A stretch of DNA of 64,000 bases from Halalkalibacter suaedae. Its GTDB lineage: Bacteria > Bacillota > Bacilli > Bacillales > Bacillaceae_D. The notes beneath the pieces are model-generated. The model was not told where the DNA came from. It made no database searches and was given only the letters and a program-made list of their open reading frames with translations. Positions within the stretch are counted from its first letter, which is position 1. Each line of letters opens with the position of its first letter. This document shows, piece after piece, positions 8,238-17,244 of this stretch. The stretch spans positions 496,001 to 560,000 of the forward strand of contig NZ_JAGKSQ010000002.1 of the NCBI RefSeq assembly GCF_017939705.1, in the 5' to 3' direction. Both the position numbers and the translations under genes were made by a program.

Positions 8238-8661
8238 CTCTCGAGTTTTTTATAGTTGAACTGGCCAGAGACATGAAAAGTATGATTAGTGAGAATGCGA
8301 CAAGAGCTAGAAATGGTATCGTTATAAAACCAAAAAAGTTAATATATTGAGCATTGCATGGTACTCCACTAACACATGGTCTGATTGGTGCAAAACCAGG
8401 TATCTTCTGTATTAAATAATGATATAAGGAAATAATCCAACCAACCATTGCGAGTGGTAATACATATTTTCTTATTGTGAAATCACTTTTAAATGTAGCA
8501 ATCCCCAATATAAGTGACAAAGGATACATCAAGATCCGCTGATACCAACATAGATCACAAGGAACAAACCCTAGTATTTCACTAAAATACAAGCTTCCTA
8601 AGGTTGCTACAAGTGATACGAGCCAAGCGGAGTACAAAAATAATGGTTTGTTTATATTCAT
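8233..8661 (-). CDS. bdbC: Disulfide bond formation protein BdbC (DsbB family)
   Basis: A 142-residue quinone-linked membrane oxidase that reoxidises BdbD. Four membrane helices are visible. The first cysteine pair is CDLC in the first extracytoplasmic loop (VPCDLCWYQRILMYP is the family signature) and the second pair is in PCVSGVPC between helices 3 and 4. Length and motifs fit Gram-positive BdbC. The gene begins one base after the bdbD stop, so the two are translationally coupled. In Bacilli this pair makes disulfides in exported proteins, including competence and other surface proteins. Confidence 0.93.
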   Translation of the reverse strand: MNINKPLFLYSAWLVSLVATLGSLYFSEILGFVPCDLCWYQRILMYPLSLILGIATFKSDFTIRKYVLPLAMVGWIISLYHYLIQKIPGFAPIRPCVSGVPCNAQYINFFGFITIPFLALVAFSLIILFMSLASSTIKNSRE

Positions 8662-8662
8662 A

Positions 8663-9343
8663 TTACTCGTGTTCCTGTAATTCTTCTTCTATTATACTTT
8701 TAATCATCTCGTAATCAAAGGGATCTTCAACAACCTTTTCATTAATCATGACGGTCGGTGTTGACGTAACATTATATTCATTTACAAGCTGAGTATCTTT
8801 ATTAACCTCGGCAATCTCATCCTGCTGTTCAATGCTTTCTCTTAATAATGATGAATCTAATGATGGGATCCCATTGGCAATATCCACGACTGCATCAATT
8901 GTTAACCAAAGATTATCATGGTTTTGACTTTCAGGTTGTGCTTCAAATAATTGTTTATGGAATGTCCAATAATCAGAAGGTGATTGTTTTAAGACAGACT
9001 CCGCTGCTAATGACCCTATTTCAGATTCCTCACCGTGAAACAATACATTAACATATGAAAAGTTGACCGAACCATTATTAATATACTCTTCTTCTAAAAG
9101 TGGCAATACCGCTTCTCCCCAGGCTTTACAGCTTGGACATTTAAAGTCACCAAACTCGACTACAGATACAGGTGCATCGACATTTCCTAAAAGTGGCTGT
9201 CCACTAATCGGGGGTTGTTCATCAAAAACCACGGCTTCAGGTGTTGTAGAGTAATTTTTAAGTAAGATTAATAACGTTAAAATAATAATAATTCCTAATG
9301 TAAGGACTACAGCCATTTTCATAGGTGATGTTGTTTTATTCAT
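8663..9343 (-). CDS. bdbD: Thiol-disulfide oxidoreductase BdbD (DsbA-like)
   Basis: A 226-residue membrane-anchored thioredoxin-fold oxidase. An N-terminal anchor helix (about residues 9-29) is followed by an extracellular DsbA-like domain starting at QPLLGNVDAPVSVVEFGDFKCPSC, with active-site motif CPSC and the helical insert typical of DsbA proteins. The cis-proline loop is visible as TSTPTVMINEKVV. It is first in the bdbD-bdbC operon and oxidises exported proteins with BdbC as its electron acceptor. The sequence is complete. Confidence 0.93.
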   Translation of the reverse strand: MNKTTSPMKMAVVLTLGIIIILTLLILLKNYSTTPEAVVFDEQPPISGQPLLGNVDAPVSVVEFGDFKCPSCKAWGEAVLPLLEEEYINNGSVNFSYVNVLFHGEESEIGSLAAESVLKQSPSDYWTFHKQLFEAQPESQNHDNLWLTIDAVVDIANGIPSLDSSLLRESIEQQDEIAEVNKDTQLVNEYNVTSTPTVMINEKVVEDPFDYEMIKSIIEEELQEHE

Positions 9344-9446
9344 TCAATCTACCTCTTTTCAAATAATTACCTCTATTTTATACGATATCCAGTAAAAAAT
9401 CGTTAAAAAAATAATGAAAAATAAACAAACCTTCTTTCTCACCATT

Positions 9447-10715
9447 TCATCTGACAATTTTCAGTGTAATAGTAAATTCAGTTCCTTGATTCAATACACT
9501 TTTCACACCAATCAGACCACTCATTTCTTTCACTATTCGATAAGTAACCATAGTTCCGAGCCCTGTTCCGCTGTTTTTTGTTGATACATATGGTGATCCT
9601 AACTTTTCAATTTGTTCAGAGCTCATTCCAATCCCGTTGTCTCGAATTTTAATTATTGATTGGTTGCCAATTCCTTCTTGGAGAATTGTGAGAACCCCAC
9701 CAGATGTCATTGCCTCAATCCCATTTTTCATAATATTAATTAGACATTGATGGAATTTCTGTCTCTCCCCTAATACGTATATCCCTTCTGTGCCAATAAG
9801 TTTAATGTCGACATTATTAATCATCGCAAAAGGGGTAAGCACATTTATGACATAGGTAATTTCAGAATATACATCCAATTTTTCAATACGACCTAAAGTT
9901 GGTTTTGCAAAGCTTAAATAGTCATTTATTATTAATGATGCTCGTTGCAATTCCTCTATTGATAAGTCGATAAATTGCAGTCTTTTGTCCTCGGGAATAT
10001 TGGGTTCTCGTAAAAATTGAAGAAAACCTTGAGTCACTGTCAGCGGGTTTCTTACCTCGTGTGAAATACTTGCAGCAATAGCACTTACAATTTTCAATTT
10101 GTCTAGTTCTATTATTTCTGAGAGAATATCATCGTCTTCACGAGTTTTTTCAATAAAGTGAACAATAAATACAACACCTAGTATTTGAATGCAATATAAA
10201 ATAACGAAAATAAAAAATTGGAACCAATTACTTAATGGACTTAAAGAAAAAATAAATAATAAACTAAGAGCATCAACGCTCGCTGCAATAAAAGCAATCC
10301 TCACTTTTTTGTTTATTTTTGTTGTTGTTTTGAAAACAGGAATCATAAACCAAATGTATCCATAAATAATTAAGTATTCAATTAAAGTAACAAGAGCTCC
10401 CTCTCCACCTAGATAAAACCGGTACGAGCATAAGGTGATCAAAAGAATTAGCCCAGCTTTCCGTCCACCATATAACACACCAATGATGAATGGCACGATT
10501 CTCATATCAAGGATATATCCTTCCATCACTTCAACTGAGAAGCTCATACAAAGTAATATCGATATGCACGAAACCAAAATAATAAATAAATTAGTAGAAA
10601 AGTTTTTATACTTTCTAGCGAGAAATTGATGAAAAACAAAATAAAGAACAAAAACATATGATAGGTTCACCAATAGGAAAGCCGAAAATTGAATCAAATT
10701 GATTTTTGTTTCCAT
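9447..10715 (-). CDS. 5TMR-LYT-type membrane sensor histidine kinase (KinB-like)
   Basis: A 422-residue sensor kinase with about six N-terminal membrane segments of the 5TM-5TMR_LYT type (PFIIGVLYGGRKAGLILL is the characteristic part). The cytoplasmic half has HisKA with ISHEVRNPLTVTQGFL and a HATPase_c with N-box MKNGIEAM, G1 DNGIGM and G2 GTGLGTMV. This is the arrangement of KinB, a sporulation phosphorelay kinase, but such kinases are numerous in Bacilli and its partner is unknown. I chose the ATG at 10715 with AAGGA just upstream rather than the ATG sixteen codons earlier, which lacks a ribosome binding site. No response regulator is adjacent. Confidence 0.88.
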   Translation of the reverse strand: METKINLIQFSAFLLVNLSYVFVLYFVFHQFLARKYKNFSTNLFIILVSCISILLCMSFSVEVMEGYILDMRIVPFIIGVLYGGRKAGLILLITLCSYRFYLGGEGALVTLIEYLIIYGYIWFMIPVFKTTTKINKKVRIAFIAASVDALSLLFIFSLSPLSNWFQFFIFVILYCIQILGVVFIVHFIEKTREDDDILSEIIELDKLKIVSAIAASISHEVRNPLTVTQGFLQFLREPNIPEDKRLQFIDLSIEELQRASLIINDYLSFAKPTLGRIEKLDVYSEITYVINVLTPFAMINNVDIKLIGTEGIYVLGERQKFHQCLINIMKNGIEAMTSGGVLTILQEGIGNQSIIKIRDNGIGMSSEQIEKLGSPYVSTKNSGTGLGTMVTYRIVKEMSGLIGVKSVLNQGTEFTITLKIVR

Positions 10716-10877
10716 TTCATTCCTTCTTCCATCATACAATGATAAGAATAGATTCTCCCTCATTTTAGTAATCCCTGTATACTTTTGTCTTTTTTTATCG
10801 AAATTTACATTAAATTAACATAACCTTATAGGAAATCGGTGATACTATCCGATAATTAAACAAGCGAGGTGAACTAT

Positions 10878-11048
10878 ATGGGAAAATGGAATGAACAAGC
10901 TGCTCAAAATAATAATTTGCAACCAGATCTAAATTTGAAAAGTGAAGAGCTTGTTAACAAGAAGATTCAACTTAATGTTCAGGAGCAGATCGGGATGGAA
11001 GCCATTGGTCAAGATGAGAAGGATGTGAAACCCCAAGGTGGTCAATAA
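10878..11048 (+). CDS. Small hydrophilic protein, 56 residues
   Basis: ATG at 10878 with GCGAGGTG seven bases upstream, running to TAA at 11046. The product is charged and Asn/Gln-rich (MGKWNEQAAQNNN… ending KPQGGQ), has no cysteine and no membrane segment, and is rich in residues typical of small spore or stress proteins. I do not recognise a family. It stands alone, divergent from the KinB-like kinase and upstream of the exonuclease gene. The good ribosome binding site and codon use argue that it is real. Confidence 0.55.
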   Translation: MGKWNEQAAQNNNLQPDLNLKSEELVNKKIQLNVQEQIGMEAIGQDEKDVKPQGGQ

Positions 11049-11173
11049 ATTTGAACACTTAATTACTGTGTTTAATCATAAATTTTCGATCAAGTGATTT
11101 GTTGGATGTAATTGGTCCTTCCCTTTCCAAGAGAAATTTCTTATAATTCTCTGTTAGGAGAGGAGGACCTACA

Positions 11174-12100
11174 TTGGCTAAACTGAAACAATATATCTTT
11201 TTTGATTTTGAAATGCTTTGCTCTGATCAGGGAATGAGCTTTGATTCAATGGAAGCTATTCGCCTCGGTGCGGTTAAATATGATTTAGAGACTGAACAAA
11301 CCTCGACATTTGATCAATATATTAAACCCGAATCTACGAAACCATTAAGTTTATTTTGCAAGAATTTAACAGGGATTACTGATGAAGATCTTGAAAAAGC
11401 AAATTCATTTACAATCGTTTTTTCTGAGTTTTTATCATGGGTTGGCGGTGTGAAAAAGTCCCAATTTTTCTCATGGTCACAAAGTGATCTAATACGATTA
11501 AAACTAGATGCATCCGTTCATGATATTCCGAATTCTGTACTTGCTAAAATAGAGAAACGCTATATCGACTTCCAAGAAATCTTTACGAAAAGGGTCTCAA
11601 AAACGAACGCATCGGTTGAAACAGCCTTACAGCTATACGGATTGGATTTCATCGGCGAGAAACATAGTCCAATGTACGATTCTTTTAACACCTTACGAAT
11701 CTATCAGCAATTCTTACGATTTCCTATTGTGACAGATTTAATTATGGTAGAGAAATTTATATTTGATAATGATTCATATTTAATAGGTGAAATAAATGAA
11801 GAATTAGACAAGAAACTTAAATCTGATCTTTTACATGTAGTTGGCTATGACGATGTTTTTCAAATGAAAGAGGCTAAGAAACTTGTGAAGAAAACAAGGA
11901 ATTTGGTTAAAAAATACAATAATATACGGCTGAATCGCTCTGGCCTATTCAATGAAACGATTATACGCAATATCGAAAATCTTATTAGATTTCACCATCG
12001 ACTCGTGGCAGCATATGAAGAGCACGCAGCTTTTTCATCAAATGTACTAATTTTAGATGAGTATCTGTATCAACCACTTAATGCTTTTAAAATGAAGTGA
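11174..12100 (+). CDS. DEDD-family 3'-5' exonuclease-like protein
   Basis: A 308-residue protein whose first 190 residues form an RNase H-fold exonuclease domain: FDFEML supplies the first Asp-Glu pair, D in QSDLIRL the third acidic position, and HSPMYDSF the His/Asp of the last motif. The order matches the DnaQ/KapD-like DEDDh group. The C-terminal 110 residues are helical and Lys-rich, with no domain I recognise. The start is TTG, supported by GGAGAGGAGG eight bases upstream. A shorter relative is encoded at 55855. The substrate (DNA or RNA end) cannot be told from sequence. Confidence 0.75.
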   Translation: MAKLKQYIFFDFEMLCSDQGMSFDSMEAIRLGAVKYDLETEQTSTFDQYIKPESTKPLSLFCKNLTGITDEDLEKANSFTIVFSEFLSWVGGVKKSQFFSWSQSDLIRLKLDASVHDIPNSVLAKIEKRYIDFQEIFTKRVSKTNASVETALQLYGLDFIGEKHSPMYDSFNTLRIYQQFLRFPIVTDLIMVEKFIFDNDSYLIGEINEELDKKLKSDLLHVVGYDDVFQMKEAKKLVKKTRNLVKKYNNIRLNRSGLFNETIIRNIENLIRFHHRLVAAYEEHAAFSSNVLILDEYLYQPLNAFKMK

Positions 12101-12183
12101 GGATGAAGATCTTCCTTCATACATATCCCATTTAAATTTTAAGTTTTTCTTTTTATCTAAAATAATATAATTTTCGGAAAGGG

Positions 12184-12954
12184 ATGAGGATAGTGATTGA
12201 CTCACATATCCATCTAGATCAATATCTAGAACTAGATAAGCAAATAGAGAGTTGGCATGCAAATGGAATCACTCAAGTCATTGCTGTATCAAATGATCTC
12301 CCCTCTTCATATAGAACACTTGAACTTCAATTGAAACACCCCGAGATGATAAAAGCCTGTGTTGGGTTTCATCCAGAGTACCCACTTCCTACTGAACAAG
12401 ATGTTAAGGAATGGGAGCAGCTTGTTAAGATCGAAAGAAAACGAATTGTCGGCATTGGTGAAATTGGACTCCCCCATTACCAAATAAATAACTTATCACA
12501 TACCCTCACTGAATACATTGATAGACTAACTAGCTACTTACATATAGCGAAAATTCATTCCTTACCTGTAGCATTACATGCAGTTCATGACAAAGCTCAG
12601 GTGGTTCTTTCACTCCTACAAGAATTAGAGATAAAGAAAGCTCATTTCCACTGGCTTAAAGCATCAAGTCATGTATTAGAACAAATCAGTCGTGCAGGTT
12701 ATTTCATTTCAGTAACCCCAGAGGTTTGTTATCGAAGACGTGACCAACTACTAGCTCGAGCTATCCCACTGAATCAACTATTAATTGAAACAGATGGTCC
12801 TTGGAAATACACTGGACCATTTAAATCTAGACAAACAAGCCCTTTACTGTTGCAAGACATTATCACTCATTTATCCTCATTAAAAAATAAAACGATTGAG
12901 CAAATCCATACCGAAACGAATATAAATACTAAACGATGTTATTGTTTTAACTAA
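12184..12954 (+). CDS. TatD-family metal-dependent hydrolase
   Basis: A 256-residue TIM-barrel hydrolase of the TatD superfamily (amidohydrolase fold, DNase-like). Visible metal ligands are HIHLD at the N-terminus, GEIGL (Glu) at about residue 95, ALHAVHD (His), FHWLKA (His) and TDGPW (Asp) near residue 202, in the family order. It lacks some residues usual in TatD proper, so it is a divergent relative. ATG at 12184 and GTG at 12193 are both possible starts; the purine-rich GGAAAGGGATGAGG stretch serves either. It is followed after 97 bases by the glycerophosphodiesterase gene on the same strand. Confidence 0.8.
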   Translation: MRIVIDSHIHLDQYLELDKQIESWHANGITQVIAVSNDLPSSYRTLELQLKHPEMIKACVGFHPEYPLPTEQDVKEWEQLVKIERKRIVGIGEIGLPHYQINNLSHTLTEYIDRLTSYLHIAKIHSLPVALHAVHDKAQVVLSLLQELEIKKAHFHWLKASSHVLEQISRAGYFISVTPEVCYRRRDQLLARAIPLNQLLIETDGPWKYTGPFKSRQTSPLLLQDIITHLSSLKNKTIEQIHTETNINTKRCYCFN

Positions 12955-13051
12955 GATGTTAAGTTTATGTAAAGTCTTTAATAGTAAAAAGGGTGAGACT
13001 GTAAGTGCACCGAAATACACTGTAGATAATTTAAATCAGGAGTGATCACAA

Positions 13052-13798
13052 TTGCCTACTAATAAAACACTCATTTTTGCTCATCGAGGCTCGGCTGGGA
13101 CACACCCAGAGAATACAATGGTTGCTTTTCAAGCTGCCCAAGATTTAGGGGCAGAGGGCATTGAACTTGATGTTCAGCTAACAAAGGACCAAATACCTGT
13201 AATTATTCACGACGAAATGATTAATCGAACAACAAATGGAACAGGTTGGGTGAAGGATTTTACATATGAAGAAATAAGAGAATTTGACGCAGGAAGTTGG
13301 TTTTCTTCCTCTTTCAAACAAGCTTCAATCCCTTCTTTAGAAGAATTATTACAATGGGCTACATCATCTGATCTACTTCTGAATATCGAGCTTAAAACAG
13401 GGATAGTACGTTACCCTGGTATTGAGAAAATAGTTATTGATCTAGTAAAAAAGTATCATCTAGCAAATCGAGTTATACTATCTTCTTTCAATCATTATAG
13501 CCTTGTCGAAGTACGAAAATTTGATTCGAGTATAGAAACTGCTATTCTATTTATGGAAGGCCTATTCGAGCCATGGAATTATGCTAAGGTCGTTGGTGCA
13601 ACTAGCTTGCATTGTTATTTACCTGTTGCTACACCCGAACTACTAAAGGAAGCTAAGGCTGCTGGGGTTCGTGTTCGTCCTTTCACTGTAAATGAGGTGA
13701 ACGATATTCAGTCATTACTAGAAAATAATTGTTCAGCAATCATAACTGATTGGCCGGAAAAAGCACTTACTATTCGAGAAACTCTAGTTCAAGCATAA
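13052..13798 (+). CDS. Glycerophosphodiester phosphodiesterase (GDPD)
   Basis: A 248-residue cytosolic TIM-barrel enzyme that hydrolyses glycerophosphodiesters to glycerol-3-phosphate and an alcohol. The GDPD motifs are complete: FAHRGSAGTHPENT (catalytic His), EGIELDVQLTKDQIPVIIHDE (metal-binding Glu/Asp and second catalytic His, overlapping segments), NIELK and the C-terminal TVNE…ITDWP. There is no signal peptide, so it resembles the small intracellular Bacillus paralogues rather than exported GlpQ. The start is TTG with AGGAG nine bases upstream. Confidence 0.92.
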   Translation: MPTNKTLIFAHRGSAGTHPENTMVAFQAAQDLGAEGIELDVQLTKDQIPVIIHDEMINRTTNGTGWVKDFTYEEIREFDAGSWFSSSFKQASIPSLEELLQWATSSDLLLNIELKTGIVRYPGIEKIVIDLVKKYHLANRVILSSFNHYSLVEVRKFDSSIETAILFMEGLFEPWNYAKVVGATSLHCYLPVATPELLKEAKAAGVRVRPFTVNEVNDIQSLLENNCSAIITDWPEKALTIRETLVQA

Positions 13799-13818
13799 TA
13801 AATTTTTACATAGAAAAA

Positions 13819-13853
13819 ATGTCCCAAAAGATTAAACAAACCTTTTGGGACAT
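13819..13853 (-). terminator. Bidirectional terminator between GDPD and the 3,4-AHBA-like operon
   Basis: Twelve-base arms ATGTCCCAAAAG / CTTTTGGGACAT. On the minus strand the stem is followed by TTTTTT, so it ends the operon that reads leftward from 21.7 kb; it can also end the plus-strand GDPD transcript. Confidence 0.85.
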
Positions 13854-13895
13854 ACGAATCTATATTGGCATTTCAACCATCTTAATTATTGTCCT

Positions 13896-14072
13896 TTATT
13901 GTTGTTTCCCTTTCATCTTCTCCAAAATCTCTGGGGGAATATTCAACCCCATTTCTCCTAACATATCAAATACAGCCCCTTGGATGTCTTGACCACTTTT
14001 TCCTTCAGCCTTTAATTGCTGAATTTTACCTGATAGATTTTCAATTGCTTTACCTACGTCCTTATTATTCAT
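13896..14072 (-). CDS. Small protein (58 residues) at the end of the AHBA-like operon
   Basis: ATG at 14072 is preceded by AGGAGG with good spacing and lies ten bases after the aldolase stop, so it belongs to the operon as its last gene. The product (MNNKDVGKAIENLSGKIQQL… ending EKMKGKQQ) is helical, amphipathic and charged, with no cysteine, no membrane segment and no signal peptide. I know no family for it. Its position argues for an accessory role for the neighbouring enzymes, such as a small partner or carrier-like subunit, but no phosphopantetheine DSL motif is present. The next feature downstream is the operon terminator. Confidence 0.7.
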   Translation of the reverse strand: MNNKDVGKAIENLSGKIQQLKAEGKSGQDIQGAVFDMLGEMGLNIPPEILEKMKGKQQ

Positions 14073-14082
14073 TATAATCCTC

Positions 14083-14844
14083 CTATTTATCTAGTATCAT
14101 TCGTATTGATGAACATAGTTTACCTGGGTCTTCATTCTGAAAAATATTTCTTCCGACAGAAATTCCTTTTGCCCCTGCTTCAACAGCATCATTAATCATC
14201 GTCAGTAGATCATCACTTGTATTCAACTGCTCTCCTCCAGCAATTAAGACAGGGATTTTCACACCTGAGATTACTTCTTTAAAGGAATCTGTTGAACCGC
14301 TATAATTTACTTTGACAAGATCTGCTCCTAATTCCTCTGCAATACGTGCTGCATGGCGAATCCGCTTTGAATCAAACTCATCTTCCTTAGAACCATTTCG
14401 AACATACATCATCACAAGCAGTGGTAAGCCCCATTTGTCACATTCCTCAGCAATCATTCCTACATCTCTTAGTTGATCAGCTTCGAAATTGGAACCAAGG
14501 TTCACATGTGCCGAAATGGCAGTCGCACCCATTCTTACTGAATGCTCTACAGAGGAGACTATTTCCTTTCTTGTCGACTGCAACTCAGGAACAAGTGCAG
14601 TTGATGCAGATAGATGGATAATTAGTTCTCCGGCATTCGAACCAAGGATATCTGTTAAATAGCGAACCAGACCTTTATGAACAATAACTGCATCAGCCCC
14701 GCCATTTAAGACCTGTTCTACTGTGTTTTGAATCGTATCTAACCCTTTTACTGGACCGATCGTAATTCCGTGATCCATAGGAACAATTAATAGCTTGTCG
14801 GAATGATGATATAGTTTCTTCAAACGTAATTCTTTACCCGACAT
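14083..14844 (-). CDS. DhnA-type class I aldolase (ADH synthase / GriI-like)
   Basis: A 253-residue TIM-barrel Schiff-base aldolase of the DeoC/LacD (DhnA) group. Motifs match archaeal 2-amino-3,7-dideoxy-D-threo-hept-6-ulosonate synthase and Streptomyces GriI: PMDHG (D24), VMMYVRNG (Y147), DLVKVNYSG (predicted Schiff-base K178) and the phosphate loop IAGGE…SVGRNIF. GriI condenses L-aspartate-4-semialdehyde with dihydroxyacetone phosphate on the way to 3-amino-4-hydroxybenzoate; the archaeal enzyme starts the alternative shikimate route. Here the gene lies 23 bases after the DHQ-synthase-II-like gene, which is the GriI/GriH pairing. The phosphate donor actually used cannot be read from sequence. 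Confidence 0.88.
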   Translation of the reverse strand: MSGKELRLKKLYHHSDKLLIVPMDHGITIGPVKGLDTIQNTVEQVLNGGADAVIVHKGLVRYLTDILGSNAGELIIHLSASTALVPELQSTRKEIVSSVEHSVRMGATAISAHVNLGSNFEADQLRDVGMIAEECDKWGLPLLVMMYVRNGSKEDEFDSKRIRHAARIAEELGADLVKVNYSGSTDSFKEVISGVKIPVLIAGGEQLNTSDDLLTMINDAVEAGAKGISVGRNIFQNEDPGKLCSSIRMILDK

Positions 14845-14867
14845 ATCGTTTCACCTCTTTACTTTCT

Positions 14868-15977
14868 TTATCTCTCAATGATTGTTTCAGTCACTTTTAC
14901 GCCAACATGTCTTCCGGGTTCACAAATATACGCTAATAATTCATCTCCAGGTTTGATTGTTGACGCATTACGTGGCTTACCATCTGCACTCATAATTCTG
15001 ATATGCCAGTCATCTTGCACGATGACATTAATTTCACGGTCTCCAACAGTACCTTTAATGAGTAACATTGGTCGAACCTCCGTTTTCACTCGTCCAACAG
15101 TTAAAACACGAGTTTCCCCCTGCGTATTAACACATAACACCTTGTCTCCAGCCTTCAAATCACTTAAATATTCAGCAGCATCCTCTGGTTGCCAAACATA
15201 AGAATGGACGGCACCAGCATTAACTCGAAATGGTCGTAAATTCATATATGGTAAATGATGAGTTTCTGAACAAACGAATACACCACCACCTGAAGTTGAT
15301 CCGATAATCATCCCTTCATCTTGAGTCATAATCCCAGTTGTATCAATACAAGTTCGAACACCCATTCCCGCATGATGGACCTCGGTTACAACCATTGGAT
15401 GAAGATCAAGCTTTGGTAATGATTGCTTTGACATAAATGTTGTAAGTCTTTTGACCTCATCAGCATTGGCTGTAGCAAATAAGACACCATCGCTCCCTTT
15501 TTCTAATGTTCCATAAGCGATCTCAGTATCAATCGCTGTATTTACCGCACGTAATAACACGGTATTGCTTTCTTCTAATCTCGCAATAATTAATTCTAGT
15601 GGTATATTTGTTGGTAGATCGAAATCAACAGCAGCATAATCGTAGTCACTTGCTTCAAAAGAACAACGCTCTAACATTTCACGGTCATTTACTGCATAGA
15701 AAATGCATGTTTTTAATCCTAGCTTTTTAGCTTCAGCTAAAATTTCCTTATTATCAGAGAAAACAATATCTTCACTTGCGACTTCAGCTAATTGCTGAAG
15801 ATCTTGGACTTCTGTAATAAATGTCATTTTCTGCGGGAAGTACCCTTCTTGACGTTGCTGAATCGTCACAAGTACCTTATCAATCGGCGAATGATTAATC
15901 ATCTCCCAAACATCCATATTCTCTACTGAAATCCCTCTACCATCAAACCAAACCTGTCTATCTTTCTTTACTGTCAT
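14868..15977 (-). CDS. 3-dehydroquinate synthase II family enzyme (AroB'/GriH-like)
   Basis: A 369-residue member of the type II DHQ synthase family (COG1465), unrelated to canonical AroB. The archaeal-type enzyme oxidatively deaminates and cyclises the aldolase product; GriH instead turns it into 3-amino-4-hydroxybenzoic acid. Conserved parts are visible through the length: VWFDGRG at the start, TEVHHAGMGVRTCIDTTGIM, GSTSGGGVFVCSETHHLPYM, RPFRVNAGAVHSYV, and a C-terminal beta-rich segment with KPGDELLAYICEPGRH. It overlaps the preceding ligase by 20 bases. Bacilli normally use the standard shikimate route, so this copy next to two adenylating enzymes points to secondary metabolism. Confidence 0.9.
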   Translation of the reverse strand: MTVKKDRQVWFDGRGISVENMDVWEMINHSPIDKVLVTIQQRQEGYFPQKMTFITEVQDLQQLAEVASEDIVFSDNKEILAEAKKLGLKTCIFYAVNDREMLERCSFEASDYDYAAVDFDLPTNIPLELIIARLEESNTVLLRAVNTAIDTEIAYGTLEKGSDGVLFATANADEVKRLTTFMSKQSLPKLDLHPMVVTEVHHAGMGVRTCIDTTGIMTQDEGMIIGSTSGGGVFVCSETHHLPYMNLRPFRVNAGAVHSYVWQPEDAAEYLSDLKAGDKVLCVNTQGETRVLTVGRVKTEVRPMLLIKGTVGDREINVIVQDDWHIRIMSADGKPRNASTIKPGDELLAYICEPGRHVGVKVTETIIER

Positions 15978-17232
15978 CTAAAATACCCCTCTCGGCTAAT
16001 AAATTTTTCAGTTCAGTCCCTGTTAAAAAGTAACGTGGTTTTGCCTTCATTCCAAATGCTAATGGCTCACTTCTGTCATATAGTGTTCCTTTATCTAACA
16101 AATAAATGAAAAGATTAACTTTATAGTAGTCTTCCAAAACTTTAATATACTCATTACTCACTTGATCGCTATCATTTTCCTTTTCAATTAATAAATAGAG
16201 CTGATCATCTATTGTTCCTGCAACCCAAAAACGTTTCGCCGTTAATGGTGAGAGGATCGCTTCTAATTCATAAATATCAAAGATTTGATCTTGGATTAAT
16301 AAACTTTCTTCCTTCCTCCCCCTAATAACATAGGGGTGGCCTTTACCGCAAAGACATTTCTTTTCTTTTCGTTGAACAAGATCACCTGTAGCATACCGAA
16401 TGAGTGGGGTTGCTCGGTTACGAAGTGTTGTTATGACTAAGTTTCCAACCTCACCATCTTTCACTTCATTTTGAAGATCATCTTTTAGAATTTCGATATG
16501 AAACATTTCTTCAAAAAGATGCAGCTGCTGTTCCTGACAATCAACCATCGCTGTGCCGATCTCTGTCATCCCATAATTATCAAAGACAGGTACTTCCCAA
16601 ATCTCTTCAATTAGGTCTCGTTTATACGGGGTTAGTGGTTCACCAGCTGTACAAATCGCACGCAAATTAGGAAAATCAGTTCTCGGATCAAATCCAAGAA
16701 GTGTGGCCATTTCAGCAAGCATGATTGCTTGTAGTGGGATACAAGCCAGAACCGTCACTCTAAGTCTACTCAAAAGATCAATTACTTTAGGCATTGGCGT
16801 AATGGTTGTCCGACTATCAGCAGGGATCACACAGCCACCACATGTTTGAACAGCCTCATGCAAAAAATGTGAGATTGTCGATAAGGCATATGGAAAGCGA
16901 ATGAGGACAACATCTTGATTTGTCATTGTTACACCACTCGTTGCAATTTGATCTGTAATTTCCTTTAAGTCTTTTGCACTATACCAAATGGATACAGGCT
17001 GACCTGTTGTTCCAGATGATTCATGATACTGAGCTAATAGACTATTGTCAGTTGCAAGCAAACCATAAGGTGACTGCTCCCTCAAATCCTGTTTTGTTGT
17101 GATTGGAATTGTTTTTAAATCAGCTAAACTAGTTAGCTTGTTATTACCAATTCGGTTTGAGTAGAAAGGTGCTGTCTTTGCATAGGCAAGAACCTGATTA
17201 AGTGATTCTACTTTTTCTTCTTCATTAGTCAT
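15958..17232 (-). CDS. PaaK-like adenylate-forming ligase, second copy
   Basis: A 424-residue member of the phenylacetate-CoA ligase branch of the ANL superfamily. The ATP-binding loop is YHESSGTTGQPVS, the aromatic/Glu motif DNYGMTEIG, and the ATP-ribose Asp is in RYATGDLV; a CLCG…HPYVIRGRKEE segment precedes the short C-terminal domain, with the two cysteines typical of PaaK-like zinc sites. It would activate an aryl acid as its AMP ester, and possibly transfer it to CoA or directly to an amine or hydroxyl. It differs clearly from the other ligase of the operon (18013), so the two probably activate different acids or do different steps. Confidence 0.88.
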   Translation of the reverse strand: MTNEEEKVESLNQVLAYAKTAPFYSNRIGNNKLTSLADLKTIPITTKQDLREQSPYGLLATDNSLLAQYHESSGTTGQPVSIWYSAKDLKEITDQIATSGVTMTNQDVVLIRFPYALSTISHFLHEAVQTCGGCVIPADSRTTITPMPKVIDLLSRLRVTVLACIPLQAIMLAEMATLLGFDPRTDFPNLRAICTAGEPLTPYKRDLIEEIWEVPVFDNYGMTEIGTAMVDCQEQQLHLFEEMFHIEILKDDLQNEVKDGEVGNLVITTLRNRATPLIRYATGDLVQRKEKKCLCGKGHPYVIRGRKEESLLIQDQIFDIYELEAILSPLTAKRFWVAGTIDDQLYLLIEKENDSDQVSNEYIKVLEDYYKVNLFIYLLDKGTLYDRSEPLAFGMKAKPRYFLTGTELKNLLAERGILDDSKER

Positions 17233-17244
17233 AAAATACTCACC

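Noticed and set aside
14083-15977. An archaeal-type shikimate pathway for aromatic amino acids
   Set aside because: The enzyme pair alone would fit, but neighbours are ligases and an amidohydrolase and no other aro genes are present, so a secondary-metabolite role is the better reading. Not fully excluded.
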